From assembly GCF_900520355.1 (NCBI RefSeq), contig NZ_LS999521.1:310001-374000 (forward strand): DNA of 64,000 bases, read 5' to 3'. The DNA is from Acinetobacter calcoaceticus (GTDB taxonomy: Bacteria; Pseudomonadota; Gammaproteobacteria; Pseudomonadales; Moraxellaceae). This document shows, one piece after another, positions 26,975 to 35,231 of this stretch. Made by a program: the position numbers and the translations under genes. Each line of letters opens with the position of its first letter. Within the stretch, counting starts at the first letter, position 1. The notes under the pieces were generated by a model. It was not told the DNA's origin. It searched no databases and was given only the letters and a program-made list of their open reading frames with translations.

Positions 26975-28033
26975 GTGCTCAGGTTATATCGTAAACCGAA
27001 TAAGGGGTTAATAGGTGTCGATATTAGTTCGACTTCTGTTAAGTTGTTAGAGCTCTCTGTTAAGAACGGTAAATATTGGGTGGAAAGCTATGCTTTGATG
27101 CCTTTACCCGAGAACAGTGTAGTTGAAAAAAATATCTTGAATCCAGAAGCGGTTGCGGAAGCTTTGGAACGGGCGATGAATTTAGCAAATCCCCAAACCA
27201 GTAACGCTGCAATAGCTGTTCCAACATCGACGGTTATTCATAAAACCATCGAAATGGATGCAGATATGAATGATGATGAACGAGAAGTTCAGATTCGATT
27301 AGATGCGGAGCAATATATACCGTTCCCTTTGGATGAAGTGAGCCTTGATTTTGAGGTTTTACCAGACCGACTGCCTAATCCAAACCGCGTGAATGTACTT
27401 TTAGTTGCAACAAGAACAGAAAATGTTGAAACACGAGTAGAAGTACTGGAACTGGTGGACTTAACGCCTAAGCTTGCTGATGTAGAAAGTTATGCTGTTG
27501 AACGCGCTTTTAGTGTATTTGCTGATAGCTTACCAATGGGTGCAAATACCATTGGTATTTTAGATATCGGTCATACCATGACGACATTATCGGTTATGCA
27601 AAATGGCAAAATCATTTATACCCGTGAACAAGTCTTTGGTGGCAAACAGCTTACTTTGGAAATTCAAAGCCGTTATGGTTTGTCTTTAGAAGAAGCGGGA
27701 CGAGCTAAAAAAGAGCGCTCTTTACCAGATGATTATGATATCGAAGTCTTAGAGCCATTTTTGGATGCTGTAGTGCAGCAAGCAGCCAGATCTCTACAAT
27801 TTTTCTTCTCTTCATCACAATTCAATGAAATTGACCATATTTTACTCGCTGGTGGGAATGCCAATATTCCTGGGCTTGCTAAATTGTTGCAGCAAAAACT
27901 TGGTTACCGTGTAACCATTGCCAATCCGTTTTTACAAATGGGTTTTTCTCCTCAAGTCGACGTTCAAAAAATGGAAAATGATGCTTCATCATTAATGGTG
28001 GCATGTGGCTTGGCTTTAAGGAGTTTTGATTAA
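26975..28033 (+). CDS. pilM: type IV pilus assembly actin-like protein PilM
   Basis: PilM is the cytoplasmic actin-like ATP-binding member of the PilMNOP alignment complex. It binds the PilN N-terminus. The 352-residue protein shows the ASKHA fold motifs: LIGVDISSTSVKLLEL near the start, GILDIGHTMTTLSV at about residue 195, and the HILLAGGNANIPGL loop. The start is GTG 26975 with AGGA at 26964-26967. In A. baylyi the homologue is named ComM. The stop overlaps the pilN start by one base. Confidence 0.95.
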   Translation: MLRLYRKPNKGLIGVDISSTSVKLLELSVKNGKYWVESYALMPLPENSVVEKNILNPEAVAEALERAMNLANPQTSNAAIAVPTSTVIHKTIEMDADMNDDEREVQIRLDAEQYIPFPLDEVSLDFEVLPDRLPNPNRVNVLLVATRTENVETRVEVLELVDLTPKLADVESYAVERAFSVFADSLPMGANTIGILDIGHTMTTLSVMQNGKIIYTREQVFGGKQLTLEIQSRYGLSLEEAGRAKKERSLPDDYDIEVLEPFLDAVVQQAARSLQFFFSSSQFNEIDHILLAGGNANIPGLAKLLQQKLGYRVTIANPFLQMGFSPQVDVQKMENDASSLMVACGLALRSFD

Positions 28034-28674
28034 TGGCAACAATTAATTTACTCCCTTGGCGTGATGGGCTTAGGGAGCAACGTAAAAAACAATTTATTAT
28101 TTTATGTTTTGGGGTCGTTGTTTTGGGGATCGCCACTGTATTTTCTGGGTGGTTTTATTTGAATCAAAAATTAAATGATCAAGAACAAGCGAATCAGCTC
28201 ATTACCAGTACAAACCAGACTTTAGATCAACAGCTTAAAACCTTAAATGGTCTGCAAGAACAGCGTGATGCCATTATCGAGCGTATGAAACTTATTCAAG
28301 GATTGCAAAGCCAGCGTCCTGTTGTCGTGCGTTTGGTAGATGAATTGGTGCGCGTAACTCCTCCAGCGATGTATTTGACTAAATTTAGCCGAACTGGAGA
28401 TAAATTTACTATTGAAGGTAAAGCTGAAAGTCCAAATACGGTTGCGGAGTTATTACGTAATCTCGAAGCATCATCATGGTATCGCAACGCTTTTATGAAC
28501 TCTTTCTTGGCGACTGAAGAGAAAAAAGATAAGACTGCGAGTTCGCTGCTTCCTAGAGTGGAAGATAGCTATGGTAGTTTTGTTGTGACTGTTGATTTGG
28601 GCGAAGCGGGGGTGACCACAACAGATGATACCGCCAATACGTCTGTAAGTACGGATAAGGGGGCGGTTAAATGA
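28033..28674 (+). CDS. pilN: type IV pilus inner-membrane protein PilN
   Basis: PilN is a bitopic protein of 213 residues. It starts with the conserved ATINLLPWRDGLR tail that docks in PilM. A transmembrane helix (about residues 22-42), a coiled coil and a ferredoxin-like periplasmic domain follow. It pairs with PilO. The 3' end overlaps pilO by four bases. ComN is the name in A. baylyi. Confidence 0.95.
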   Translation: MATINLLPWRDGLREQRKKQFIILCFGVVVLGIATVFSGWFYLNQKLNDQEQANQLITSTNQTLDQQLKTLNGLQEQRDAIIERMKLIQGLQSQRPVVVRLVDELVRVTPPAMYLTKFSRTGDKFTIEGKAESPNTVAELLRNLEASSWYRNAFMNSFLATEEKKDKTASSLLPRVEDSYGSFVVTVDLGEAGVTTTDDTANTSVSTDKGAVK

Positions 28675-29420
28675 GTCCGGATGAACTTCATGAGTTGTCG
28701 TTAGAGCAGGCGCCATCTAAGAAAAAAAAGATCACTTTAGAAAAATTTCTTCAGCAATTTAATACACTAGATATGAACAGTTATGGTAGCTGGCCATTAT
28801 CTGTGAAAATTACTTGCTGGGTTTTTATTTTCTTTGCTGTGTTGGCTTTGGGATACTTTGTTGTTATTCAGCCAAAGCTACAAGCAATTGATAATGCACA
28901 GGCACAAGAAAGTAATTTGTTGAATGAGTTTCGAGAAAAAGATTCAAAATTACGTAACTTGCAGCAATATCAGCTTCAACTTCAAGATATGCAAGCAAAC
29001 TTTAATCAGCAGTTAGAGCAATTGCCAAAAGAAACTGAAATTCCAAGCTTAGTTGAAGATATTAACTTAACTGGGGTGAATTCTGGCCTGAAGTTTAAAA
29101 ATATCCGTTTAGAAGATGAAGTGAAGCAAGAAATCTTTATTGAACAGCCTATTACGATGGAAGCAACCGGCGATTATCACGCTTTTGGTGCTTTTGTCAG
29201 TAGTATTGCGGCACTACCACGTATTGTGACCATGCATGATTTTGTTGTAGAAGCTGCACCTGACAAAGATAGTAAGTCAGATATTCCTGTACTTAATTAT
29301 TCTATTAAAGCAAAAACTTATCGCTATATGGGCGCCGTAGAAAATGCTGAACATCTGGAAAACAACGCTTCAGCTTCAGTAGCACCTGTTTCCTCTACTG
29401 CTAATACACAGTCGAAATAG
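28671..29420 (+). CDS. pilO: type IV pilus inner-membrane protein PilO
   Basis: PilO, 249 residues, has a longer cytoplasmic N-terminus, a transmembrane helix (about residues 48-66), a periplasmic coiled coil and a PilO core domain (LPKETEIPSLVEDINLTG). It forms heterodimers with PilN and contacts PilP. ATG 28671 overlaps the pilN stop (ATGA). The C-terminus is Ala/Ser/Thr-rich and probably disordered. ComO is the A. baylyi name. Confidence 0.95.
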   Translation: MSPDELHELSLEQAPSKKKKITLEKFLQQFNTLDMNSYGSWPLSVKITCWVFIFFAVLALGYFVVIQPKLQAIDNAQAQESNLLNEFREKDSKLRNLQQYQLQLQDMQANFNQQLEQLPKETEIPSLVEDINLTGVNSGLKFKNIRLEDEVKQEIFIEQPITMEATGDYHAFGAFVSSIAALPRIVTMHDFVVEAAPDKDSKSDIPVLNYSIKAKTYRYMGAVENAEHLENNASASVAPVSSTANTQSK

Positions 29421-29430
29421 GAACATTACA

Positions 29431-29958
29431 ATGAAACTTAAGCAAATTTCTTTTTCTATTTTGGCGTGTTTAGTTTTAGTCGGATGTGACTCAAGAATCG
29501 ACGCTGTAAATCAGCAAATGGCAAATATACGTAATCAGCCACCACAGCCGATAGATCCAGCACCTGTTTTCACACCTGTACCACAGTTTAATTATGCGGC
29601 CCATCAGTTAAAGAGCCCATTTTTACCAAGCTCACTGGCTGCTGAACTCAAAATTATGGCAGGAAAACGAGTCTATCCGAATTTCTCACGTGCACCCCAG
29701 CCTCTAGAAAGTTATGCATTAGAGTCCTTAAACATGAAAGGAAGCATCCGTAACAACCGTGGGCAAGTGCTGGCTCTTATCCAATCACCTGATCAGCAAA
29801 TTGAGCGAGTACAGGTGGGGAACTATATCGGGATGAATCAAGGGCGTATTACCCATATTGGTCCAACTCAGATTGATCTGGTGGAAATTGTCCCTGATGG
29901 GCGCGAAGGCTATGTGGAACGACCAAGAACCTTAGTGTTAATTGGGCCCACACCCTAA
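29431..29958 (+). CDS. pilP: type IV pilus lipoprotein PilP
   Basis: PilP links PilNO to the PilQ secretin. The 175-residue precursor has a lipoprotein signal with lipobox LVGC at residues 16-19. It is followed by a disordered Pro-rich linker and a beta-sandwich homology-region domain (LKSPFL..., GNYIGMNQGRITHIG). The residue after the lipidated Cys is Asp, which by the Lol rule would favour inner-membrane retention, as expected for PilP. ComL is the A. baylyi name. Confidence 0.94.
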   Translation: MKLKQISFSILACLVLVGCDSRIDAVNQQMANIRNQPPQPIDPAPVFTPVPQFNYAAHQLKSPFLPSSLAAELKIMAGKRVYPNFSRAPQPLESYALESLNMKGSIRNNRGQVLALIQSPDQQIERVQVGNYIGMNQGRITHIGPTQIDLVEIVPDGREGYVERPRTLVLIGPTP

Positions 29959-30020
29959 GATTTAGGGAATAACAAAGAAAAAGTATTTTTAAAGATTATT
30001 TAATTGGGGATGGTCAGACA

Positions 30021-32186
30021 ATGAATCACGTATTCCGTCAGTTTTCTATGGGGGCTGTAGCCATTGCACTTATGCAGGTTGCCTCTGCACAGGTCAGCAT
30101 GACCAATATTGTACCGACACAAATTGCAGGTCAGGGTACAGAAATTAGAGTTATGTTTAATGGTTTGCCACCGCAACCACAGGCATACCAACTTGAAAAT
30201 CCTTCACGTTTGATTTTGGATTTTAATAAAGCTCAGCAGACTTTAACACAGTCAAAAGTGGCGATTGGTACAAATGAAGCGAGTTCGGTTGATGTAAGTT
30301 CTGACGATCAGCGCTCACGTTTAACTGTAAATTTAAAAGAGGCAGGTGCGTTTACAACACGTATTGAAGGCAATACTTTTATTTTAAAGATTAATTCAGC
30401 TCAAGCAGTTATTAAACCTTTACCAACAAGTACGGTTCAACCTCAGGGTGTTTCAAATATTGGTTTTCAGCGTGGTGGTCAAGGTGAAGGGCTAATTGTT
30501 ATCGATTTATTGGGAAGTAATACTCCTGTTGATGTTCAACAACAAGGCAGCAAAGTTGTAGTCAGAACGTTAGGCTCTAAAATACCGACGCATTTAGCTC
30601 GTCGCTTAAACGTAAATGACTTTGCAACCCCTGTTTCTACAATTGAATCTTATAACGAAAAGGGCAATGGTGTTATTACAATTCAATCTACTGGTAGCTA
30701 TGAATATATGGCTTATCAGGCGGAGAATAAACTCACCATTAGCTTAAAGCGACCTCAGGATAAAAATGTAACTTCTTTATATAAGACGCCTAATTATTCT
30801 GGGAATAAGCTTTCTCTTGATTTCCAAGATATTGAAGTTCGTCGAGTTCTACAGTTACTTGCCGATTTTACGGGCATTAATATGGTGGCTGCCGATAGTG
30901 TTCAGGGTAATATTACTTTGCGCTTGAAAGATGTTCCATGGGATCAGGCACTTGATATTATTTTAAAGACCAAAAATCTTGATAAACGCAGAAATGGTAA
31001 TGTCATTTGGATTGCTCCTGTTACAGAGTTAATTAAGGCCGAAGAAGAAGAAGCAAAAGCTGTCGCGCAGAGTGTCAAACTGGCTCCATTGCAAACTGAG
31101 TATATTCAACTTAAATATGCACAAGCTCAGGATATTATGGGGTTAATTACTCAAGGCTCAAATAATAGTAATGGTTTACAACGGACTTCTGGTGGTGGAA
31201 CATCAACTTCTACTAACTTAAATACGGGTGTTGATAGTTTAGGAAATAACGTAGGAAGTTTACTGAGTCCACGTGGAACGATTACTCAAGATGATCGTAC
31301 CAATACCTTAATTATTAATGATACGGCCCAATCGATTGATCAAATTCGTAAAATGATTGATTTACTGGATGTACAAGTTAAGCAGGTCATGGTTGAGGCA
31401 CGCATTGTAAGAGCATCTACATCGTTTACCAAAGAACTTGGTGTTAAATGGGGGATATTGTCGCAAGGGATTACAAATAATAATAATTTGCTGGTGGGCG
31501 GTAGTGAAACAACCCTGTGGAATTTGCGAGAGCCTAAAAAAGATGAGACTACAGGCGGCTATAAGTATACGATTGAACGCCCAGATAACTTAAATGTTGA
31601 TTTAGGGGTAACTAATCCGGCTGGAAGTATCGCCTTTGGTTTGATTAGTATGTCTGATTTTATGCTTGATCTTGAACTTTCCGCATTACAAGCCGATGGC
31701 TATGGTGAGGTTATTTCTACACCTAAAGTGATGACAGCAGATAAACAACCCGCGAAAGTTGCGACAGGTCAACAGGTCCCTTATCAAACCACGACTAATT
31801 CTGCTGCGGGTGCTACAGCAAGTACATCATTTAAAGATGCGCTGTTAAGTTTAAACGTGACACCAAGTATTACACCTGACGGTAAGATCCAAATGAAATT
31901 AGATATTTCAAAAGATTCCGTTGCTGGTGCAGCTCCTAATGGTGAGTTAATTTTAAATAAAAATCAGATTAACACTAATGTATTGGTTAATAACGGTGAG
32001 ACGGTCATTTTAGGAGGGGTATTTGAGCAGACCACATCTAACTCTCAAACTAAGGTTCCTTTCTTCGGTGATATTCCTGTACTTGGGCATTTATTCAGAA
32101 AAGATGTGAAATCTGATGATAAACAAGAGTTACTGATTTTCGTTACGCCACGAATTGTTAATGACACTTTGGTGAGAAATCATTAA
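30021..32186 (+). CDS. pilQ: type IV pilus secretin PilQ
   Basis: PilQ is the outer-membrane channel for the pilus and for DNA uptake. The 721-residue protein has a signal peptide (cleaved near ASA at about residue 23) and two AMIN peptidoglycan-binding domains. It then has N0/N1 domains (LSLDFQDIEVRRVLQLLADF) and the C-terminal secretin domain with VEARIVRA and the VPYQTTTNSA and GGVFEQTT segments. A Ser/Gly/Asn-rich insertion lies near residues 380-420. It is the last pil gene before aroK, 11 bases away. ComQ is the A. baylyi name. Confidence 0.96.
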   Translation: MNHVFRQFSMGAVAIALMQVASAQVSMTNIVPTQIAGQGTEIRVMFNGLPPQPQAYQLENPSRLILDFNKAQQTLTQSKVAIGTNEASSVDVSSDDQRSRLTVNLKEAGAFTTRIEGNTFILKINSAQAVIKPLPTSTVQPQGVSNIGFQRGGQGEGLIVIDLLGSNTPVDVQQQGSKVVVRTLGSKIPTHLARRLNVNDFATPVSTIESYNEKGNGVITIQSTGSYEYMAYQAENKLTISLKRPQDKNVTSLYKTPNYSGNKLSLDFQDIEVRRVLQLLADFTGINMVAADSVQGNITLRLKDVPWDQALDIILKTKNLDKRRNGNVIWIAPVTELIKAEEEEAKAVAQSVKLAPLQTEYIQLKYAQAQDIMGLITQGSNNSNGLQRTSGGGTSTSTNLNTGVDSLGNNVGSLLSPRGTITQDDRTNTLIINDTAQSIDQIRKMIDLLDVQVKQVMVEARIVRASTSFTKELGVKWGILSQGITNNNNLLVGGSETTLWNLREPKKDETTGGYKYTIERPDNLNVDLGVTNPAGSIAFGLISMSDFMLDLELSALQADGYGEVISTPKVMTADKQPAKVATGQQVPYQTTTNSAAGATASTSFKDALLSLNVTPSITPDGKIQMKLDISKDSVAGAAPNGELILNKNQINTNVLVNNGETVILGGVFEQTTSNSQTKVPFFGDIPVLGHLFRKDVKSDDKQELLIFVTPRIVNDTLVRNH

Positions 32187-32197
32187 TATATTTTTTA

Positions 32198-32767
32198 ATG
32201 AAAGCAATTGAAATAGGTGGCGCCTTGCCAAGCAAAGCGTTTGAAACCCTGCCAAATATTTATTTGGTAGGGCCCATGGGGGCAGGAAAAACAACCGTTG
32301 GACGTCATTTAGCCGAAATATTAGGGCGTGAATTTTTAGATAGTGATCATGAAATTGAACGCAAAACAGGCGCCACTATTCCTTGGATTTTTGAAAAAGA
32401 AGGGGAATTCGGATTTCGTGCTCGTGAAACTATCGTGTTGAATGAGTTGACTTCCCGTAAGGCTTTGGTTTTAGCAACAGGCGGTGGTGCGATTACTCAA
32501 GCTCCCAATCGTGAGTTTCTAAAGCAGCGTGGTATTGTTGTTTATCTTTACACTCCCGTGGAACTACAATTACAACGCACTTATCGCGATAAAAACAGAC
32601 CTCTATTGCAAGTTGAAAATCCTGAACAAAAATTACGAGATTTGTTAAAAACACGTGATCCTTTATATCGTGAAGTTGCTCATTACACGATTGAAACCAA
32701 TCAGGGTGCTGCACGTGATCTTGCTCAAAAGATTTTGCAACTTATTTTGTCTAACACGCTAAAATAG
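32198..32767 (+). CDS. aroK: shikimate kinase
   Basis: AroK phosphorylates shikimate at O-3 in aromatic amino-acid synthesis. In the 189-residue protein the Walker A motif is [15 protein letters not shown]. The shikimate-binding [18 protein letters not shown] and LATGGGAI motifs follow, with the lid RDKNRPLL. The short N-terminal extension before LPNIYLVG is slightly longer than in E. coli. It is coupled to pilQ and aroB, the order conserved in many gammaproteobacteria. Confidence 0.96.
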   Translation: MKAIEIGGALPSKAFETLPNIYLVGPMGAGKTTVGRHLAEILGREFLDSDHEIERKTGATIPWIFEKEGEFGFRARETIVLNELTSRKALVLATGGGAITQAPNREFLKQRGIVVYLYTPVELQLQRTYRDKNRPLLQVENPEQKLRDLLKTRDPLYREVAHYTIETNQGAARDLAQKILQLILSNTLK

Positions 32768-32795
32768 CCAAACTTACTCGTGGTTTAATAAACTC

Positions 32796-33878
32796 ATGCA
32801 AACTTTACATGTTGAATTAGGCGAACGCCGTTACCCTATTTTTATTGGCAGTCAACTTGATCCTAAGCAGTTGCTTGAGCCTTATATTCATGGTCAACAG
32901 GTCATGATTGTGAGTAACGAAACTGTCGCCCCTTTATATTTGTCTCACTATCAAGAAGCGTTAAAAAGTTTGGGTAAAACTATAGCTACTTGTATTTTGC
33001 CCGATGGTGAAAAATATAAAGACATTCAACATTTAAATTTAATTTTTGATGCATTACTTGAAGCTGGTTTTAACCGAGACTGTACGGTTTTAGCTTTAGG
33101 TGGTGGTGTTATTGGTGATATGGCTGGCTTTGCCTCAGCATGTTTCCAGCGTGGTGTGTATTTTGTTCAGGTTCCGACCACACTTCTTTCACAGGTAGAT
33201 TCAAGTGTAGGTGGTAAAACAGGAATTAATCATCCACTGGGTAAAAACATGCTTGGCGCATTTCAGCAACCTCAAGTTGTTTTGGCTGATATGGCTCAAC
33301 TCAACACTTTACCAGATCGAGAGTTGTCTGCTGGATTATCAGAAGTTATTAAATATGCTTTGTTAGGCGAAGCTGATTTTCTAGTTTGGTTAGAGCAAAA
33401 TATGGATGGATTGGTGGGACGAGATGCTAATCTTTTAGCAGAAGCTGTTTATCGTTCATGCGCCCATAAAGCCCGTATTGTTGCAAACGATGAAAAAGAG
33501 CAAGGTGAGAGAGCTTTACTCAACCTAGGCCATACGTTTGGCCATGCGATTGAATCTTACCTTGGTTATGGTACTTGGTTGCATGGGGAAGCAGTAGCTA
33601 CTGGTATGGTCATGGCAGCTGATTTATCACAGCGTTTAGGCTGGATTTCGAGCGATGATGTAGAGCGTACAAAAAAAATTATTCAACGCGCTAATTTGCC
33701 GATATCATGTCCGAAAATTCCATTGGATGAATTCCTTGGATATATGGCGCATGATAAAAAAGTACTCAATGGTCAATTACGTTTAGTGTTGTTAAAGCAA
33801 CTTGGACAAGCAGTAATTACTAAAGACTTTGATGTTGAACTCATGAAACAAGCTATTTTAGCAAATCAACACGGATAA
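32796..33878 (+). CDS. aroB: 3-dehydroquinate synthase
   Basis: AroB converts DAHP to 3-dehydroquinate, using NAD+ and a divalent metal. The 360-residue protein has the NAD-binding [17 protein letters not shown] motif, the [20 protein letters not shown] active-site stretch and the metal-ligand region [12 protein letters not shown]. It is complete and of normal length, and lies 28 bases after aroK. Confidence 0.97.
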   Translation: MQTLHVELGERRYPIFIGSQLDPKQLLEPYIHGQQVMIVSNETVAPLYLSHYQEALKSLGKTIATCILPDGEKYKDIQHLNLIFDALLEAGFNRDCTVLALGGGVIGDMAGFASACFQRGVYFVQVPTTLLSQVDSSVGGKTGINHPLGKNMLGAFQQPQVVLADMAQLNTLPDRELSAGLSEVIKYALLGEADFLVWLEQNMDGLVGRDANLLAEAVYRSCAHKARIVANDEKEQGERALLNLGHTFGHAIESYLGYGTWLHGEAVATGMVMAADLSQRLGWISSDDVERTKKIIQRANLPISCPKIPLDEFLGYMAHDKKVLNGQLRLVLLKQLGQAVITKDFDVELMKQAILANQHG

Positions 33879-33894
33879 TAAATTAAGGTAACAC

Positions 33895-34776
33895 ATGACT
33901 GTATCACGTACACTTTGGCAGAATGTTCAACAATATATCTGGTTGGTGGGTGGTATCGTCTGCTTGTTTCTGGCTTTTCTTTTCTGGGTAATGACTGATA
34001 GTAAGAAGCTTGTAGAAGTTGAAAAAGCAGCCGATTCAGACACACCAGTGCAAATTCAGCCAGAAAAAGTGGCAACAACAGCTAACTTAGGTGCTTTAGC
34101 TGATGAAGTTAGGCCTCTGGATTTAACGACTCGGACTGTTGTATCTGGTCAGCATGAGGCGGAGTTTCGCGGTACAAAATTTATTAGCGAAAACAAGAAA
34201 CAATGGACGCTTGAGCTGTTCCGTGCATCTGACGAAGATATTATTAAAAACTTTTTAAAGAATCGTTCAGACCGAAATAAATTCATCTACTTCCGATTAA
34301 GTGGTGATAAGCAATCTGAACAATATGTTTTGACATATGGTGTATTTAAACGTTCTGAAGATGCAATTCAGCAGTTAACACAACTGAATCTTGATTTACC
34401 TGAATCGATTAAGCCACAACCTCAACAATTTTCGACTTATGTGCCACTCGTCAATGACTTGGGTGCGGATGAAATGAAAGGTGGGATTAGTCAAACTTAT
34501 GAAGTGCGTTTACGTCCAGCTGCATTACCAAAAATTGATGAGTCTTTACTCATGAGCACAGGTGTAAATAGTGCTATAAGTGCGCAACCTAAAGTGGCTG
34601 CTCCAGCAACGAACTCTACAACTCGGACAACTATTATTCGCCGAGATGCAGAGGGAAATGTTGTGGATGTACATCAGTCTAATTCTGCTGCTGATACTGC
34701 TAAAAAGGCTCAACAAAATCGTGCAACTGAGACTCCTCCAAAAAATGCAACAAATGAGGGCATAAGAGAGAACTAA
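33895..34776 (+). CDS. membrane-anchored SPOR-like protein in the DamX position
   Basis: The 293-residue protein has one transmembrane helix (about residues 15-33) after a short cytoplasmic tail. A linker and a globular periplasmic part follow: WTLELFRASDEDII...YVLTYGVFKRSEDAIQQL. The latter resembles the beta-alpha-beta SPOR fold (the YVLTYGVF strand is typical), which binds denuded glycan at the septum. The tail is low-complexity (Ser, Thr, Asn, Lys). E. coli has damX at this place, after aroK-aroB. The DamX equivalence is inference from position and partial motif. Confidence 0.7.
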   Translation: MTVSRTLWQNVQQYIWLVGGIVCLFLAFLFWVMTDSKKLVEVEKAADSDTPVQIQPEKVATTANLGALADEVRPLDLTTRTVVSGQHEAEFRGTKFISENKKQWTLELFRASDEDIIKNFLKNRSDRNKFIYFRLSGDKQSEQYVLTYGVFKRSEDAIQQLTQLNLDLPESIKPQPQQFSTYVPLVNDLGADEMKGGISQTYEVRLRPAALPKIDESLLMSTGVNSAISAQPKVAAPATNSTTRTTIIRRDAEGNVVDVHQSNSAADTAKKAQQNRATETPPKNATNEGIREN

Positions 34777-34933
34777 TAGTAAGAATAATTCGCACAAATA
34801 TAGTGCAATAATAAAAGACATATATATTTTTTGATCAAGTGTGGTGCATATTTGGTCATTTATTAAAATGATAACCAGAATAAAATCGATCTATTTTTAA
34901 GAAATATAAACACTTAAGTTGTAAAAACTATCT

Positions 34934-34949
34934 TGGCATATTTTTTGCT
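34934..34949 (+). promoter_or_regulatory. sigma-54 (-24/-12) promoter candidate for gltBD
   Basis: TGGCAT (34934-34939) and TTGCT (34945-34949) put GG and GC exactly 10 bases apart, the invariant spacing for RpoN promoters. The match to TGGCAC-N5-TTGCW is nearly complete. Nitrogen assimilation is a classical RpoN function, which fits glutamate synthase. An activator site was not identified. Confidence 0.7.
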
Positions 34950-35107
34950 TTATTCTTGTGCTTATTAATGTACTGCTAACTATTTTGGCGCTCTAAAGAG
35001 TGAAGTCTATGCAGAGTCGTGGGGTCGAGCTGCTTTAAAAGAGTGCGAAATAAGTCAAAACATTTTTCTAGCAAAAACCAGTGTACGTAAAAATGGAACA
35101 GCGTATA

Positions 35108-35135
35108 TTGGCTTATCAGCCCAAAATTTTTTTTT
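35108..35135 (+). terminator. terminator-like element in the gltB leader
   Basis: TTGGCT (35108-35113) pairs with AGCCCAA (35118-35124), with one bulged C and loop TATC. AA and a T9 run (35127-35135) follow. It lies about 100 bases before the gltB start and could be an attenuator. The stem is short. Confidence 0.4.
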
Positions 35136-35231
35136 GCGAAACATTGAGCTAACTATCGTCCATAGGCAATATCGCAGAAATAAGTTGTTTGTTTGACGCT
35201 CGAAAGAGCCTTATTGAAAGAAGGGTACGCT

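Larger units (their letters stand above)
34777..35231. other. 455-base gltB upstream region and leader
   Basis: There is no protein gene here. The region contains a sigma-54-type promoter at 34934-34949. It also holds two near-identical 17-base hairpin motifs (34984-35000 and 35192-35208, 15/17 identical) and a terminator-like stem at 35108-35124 followed by T9. If the sigma-54 promoter is used, the leader RNA is about 270 nt long. Confidence 0.65.

Noticed and set aside
35193..35231. Upstream TTG start for gltB
   Set aside because: ATG 35232 has AAGGG at proper spacing and gives the usual propeptide length; the TTG lies in the second leader hairpin.
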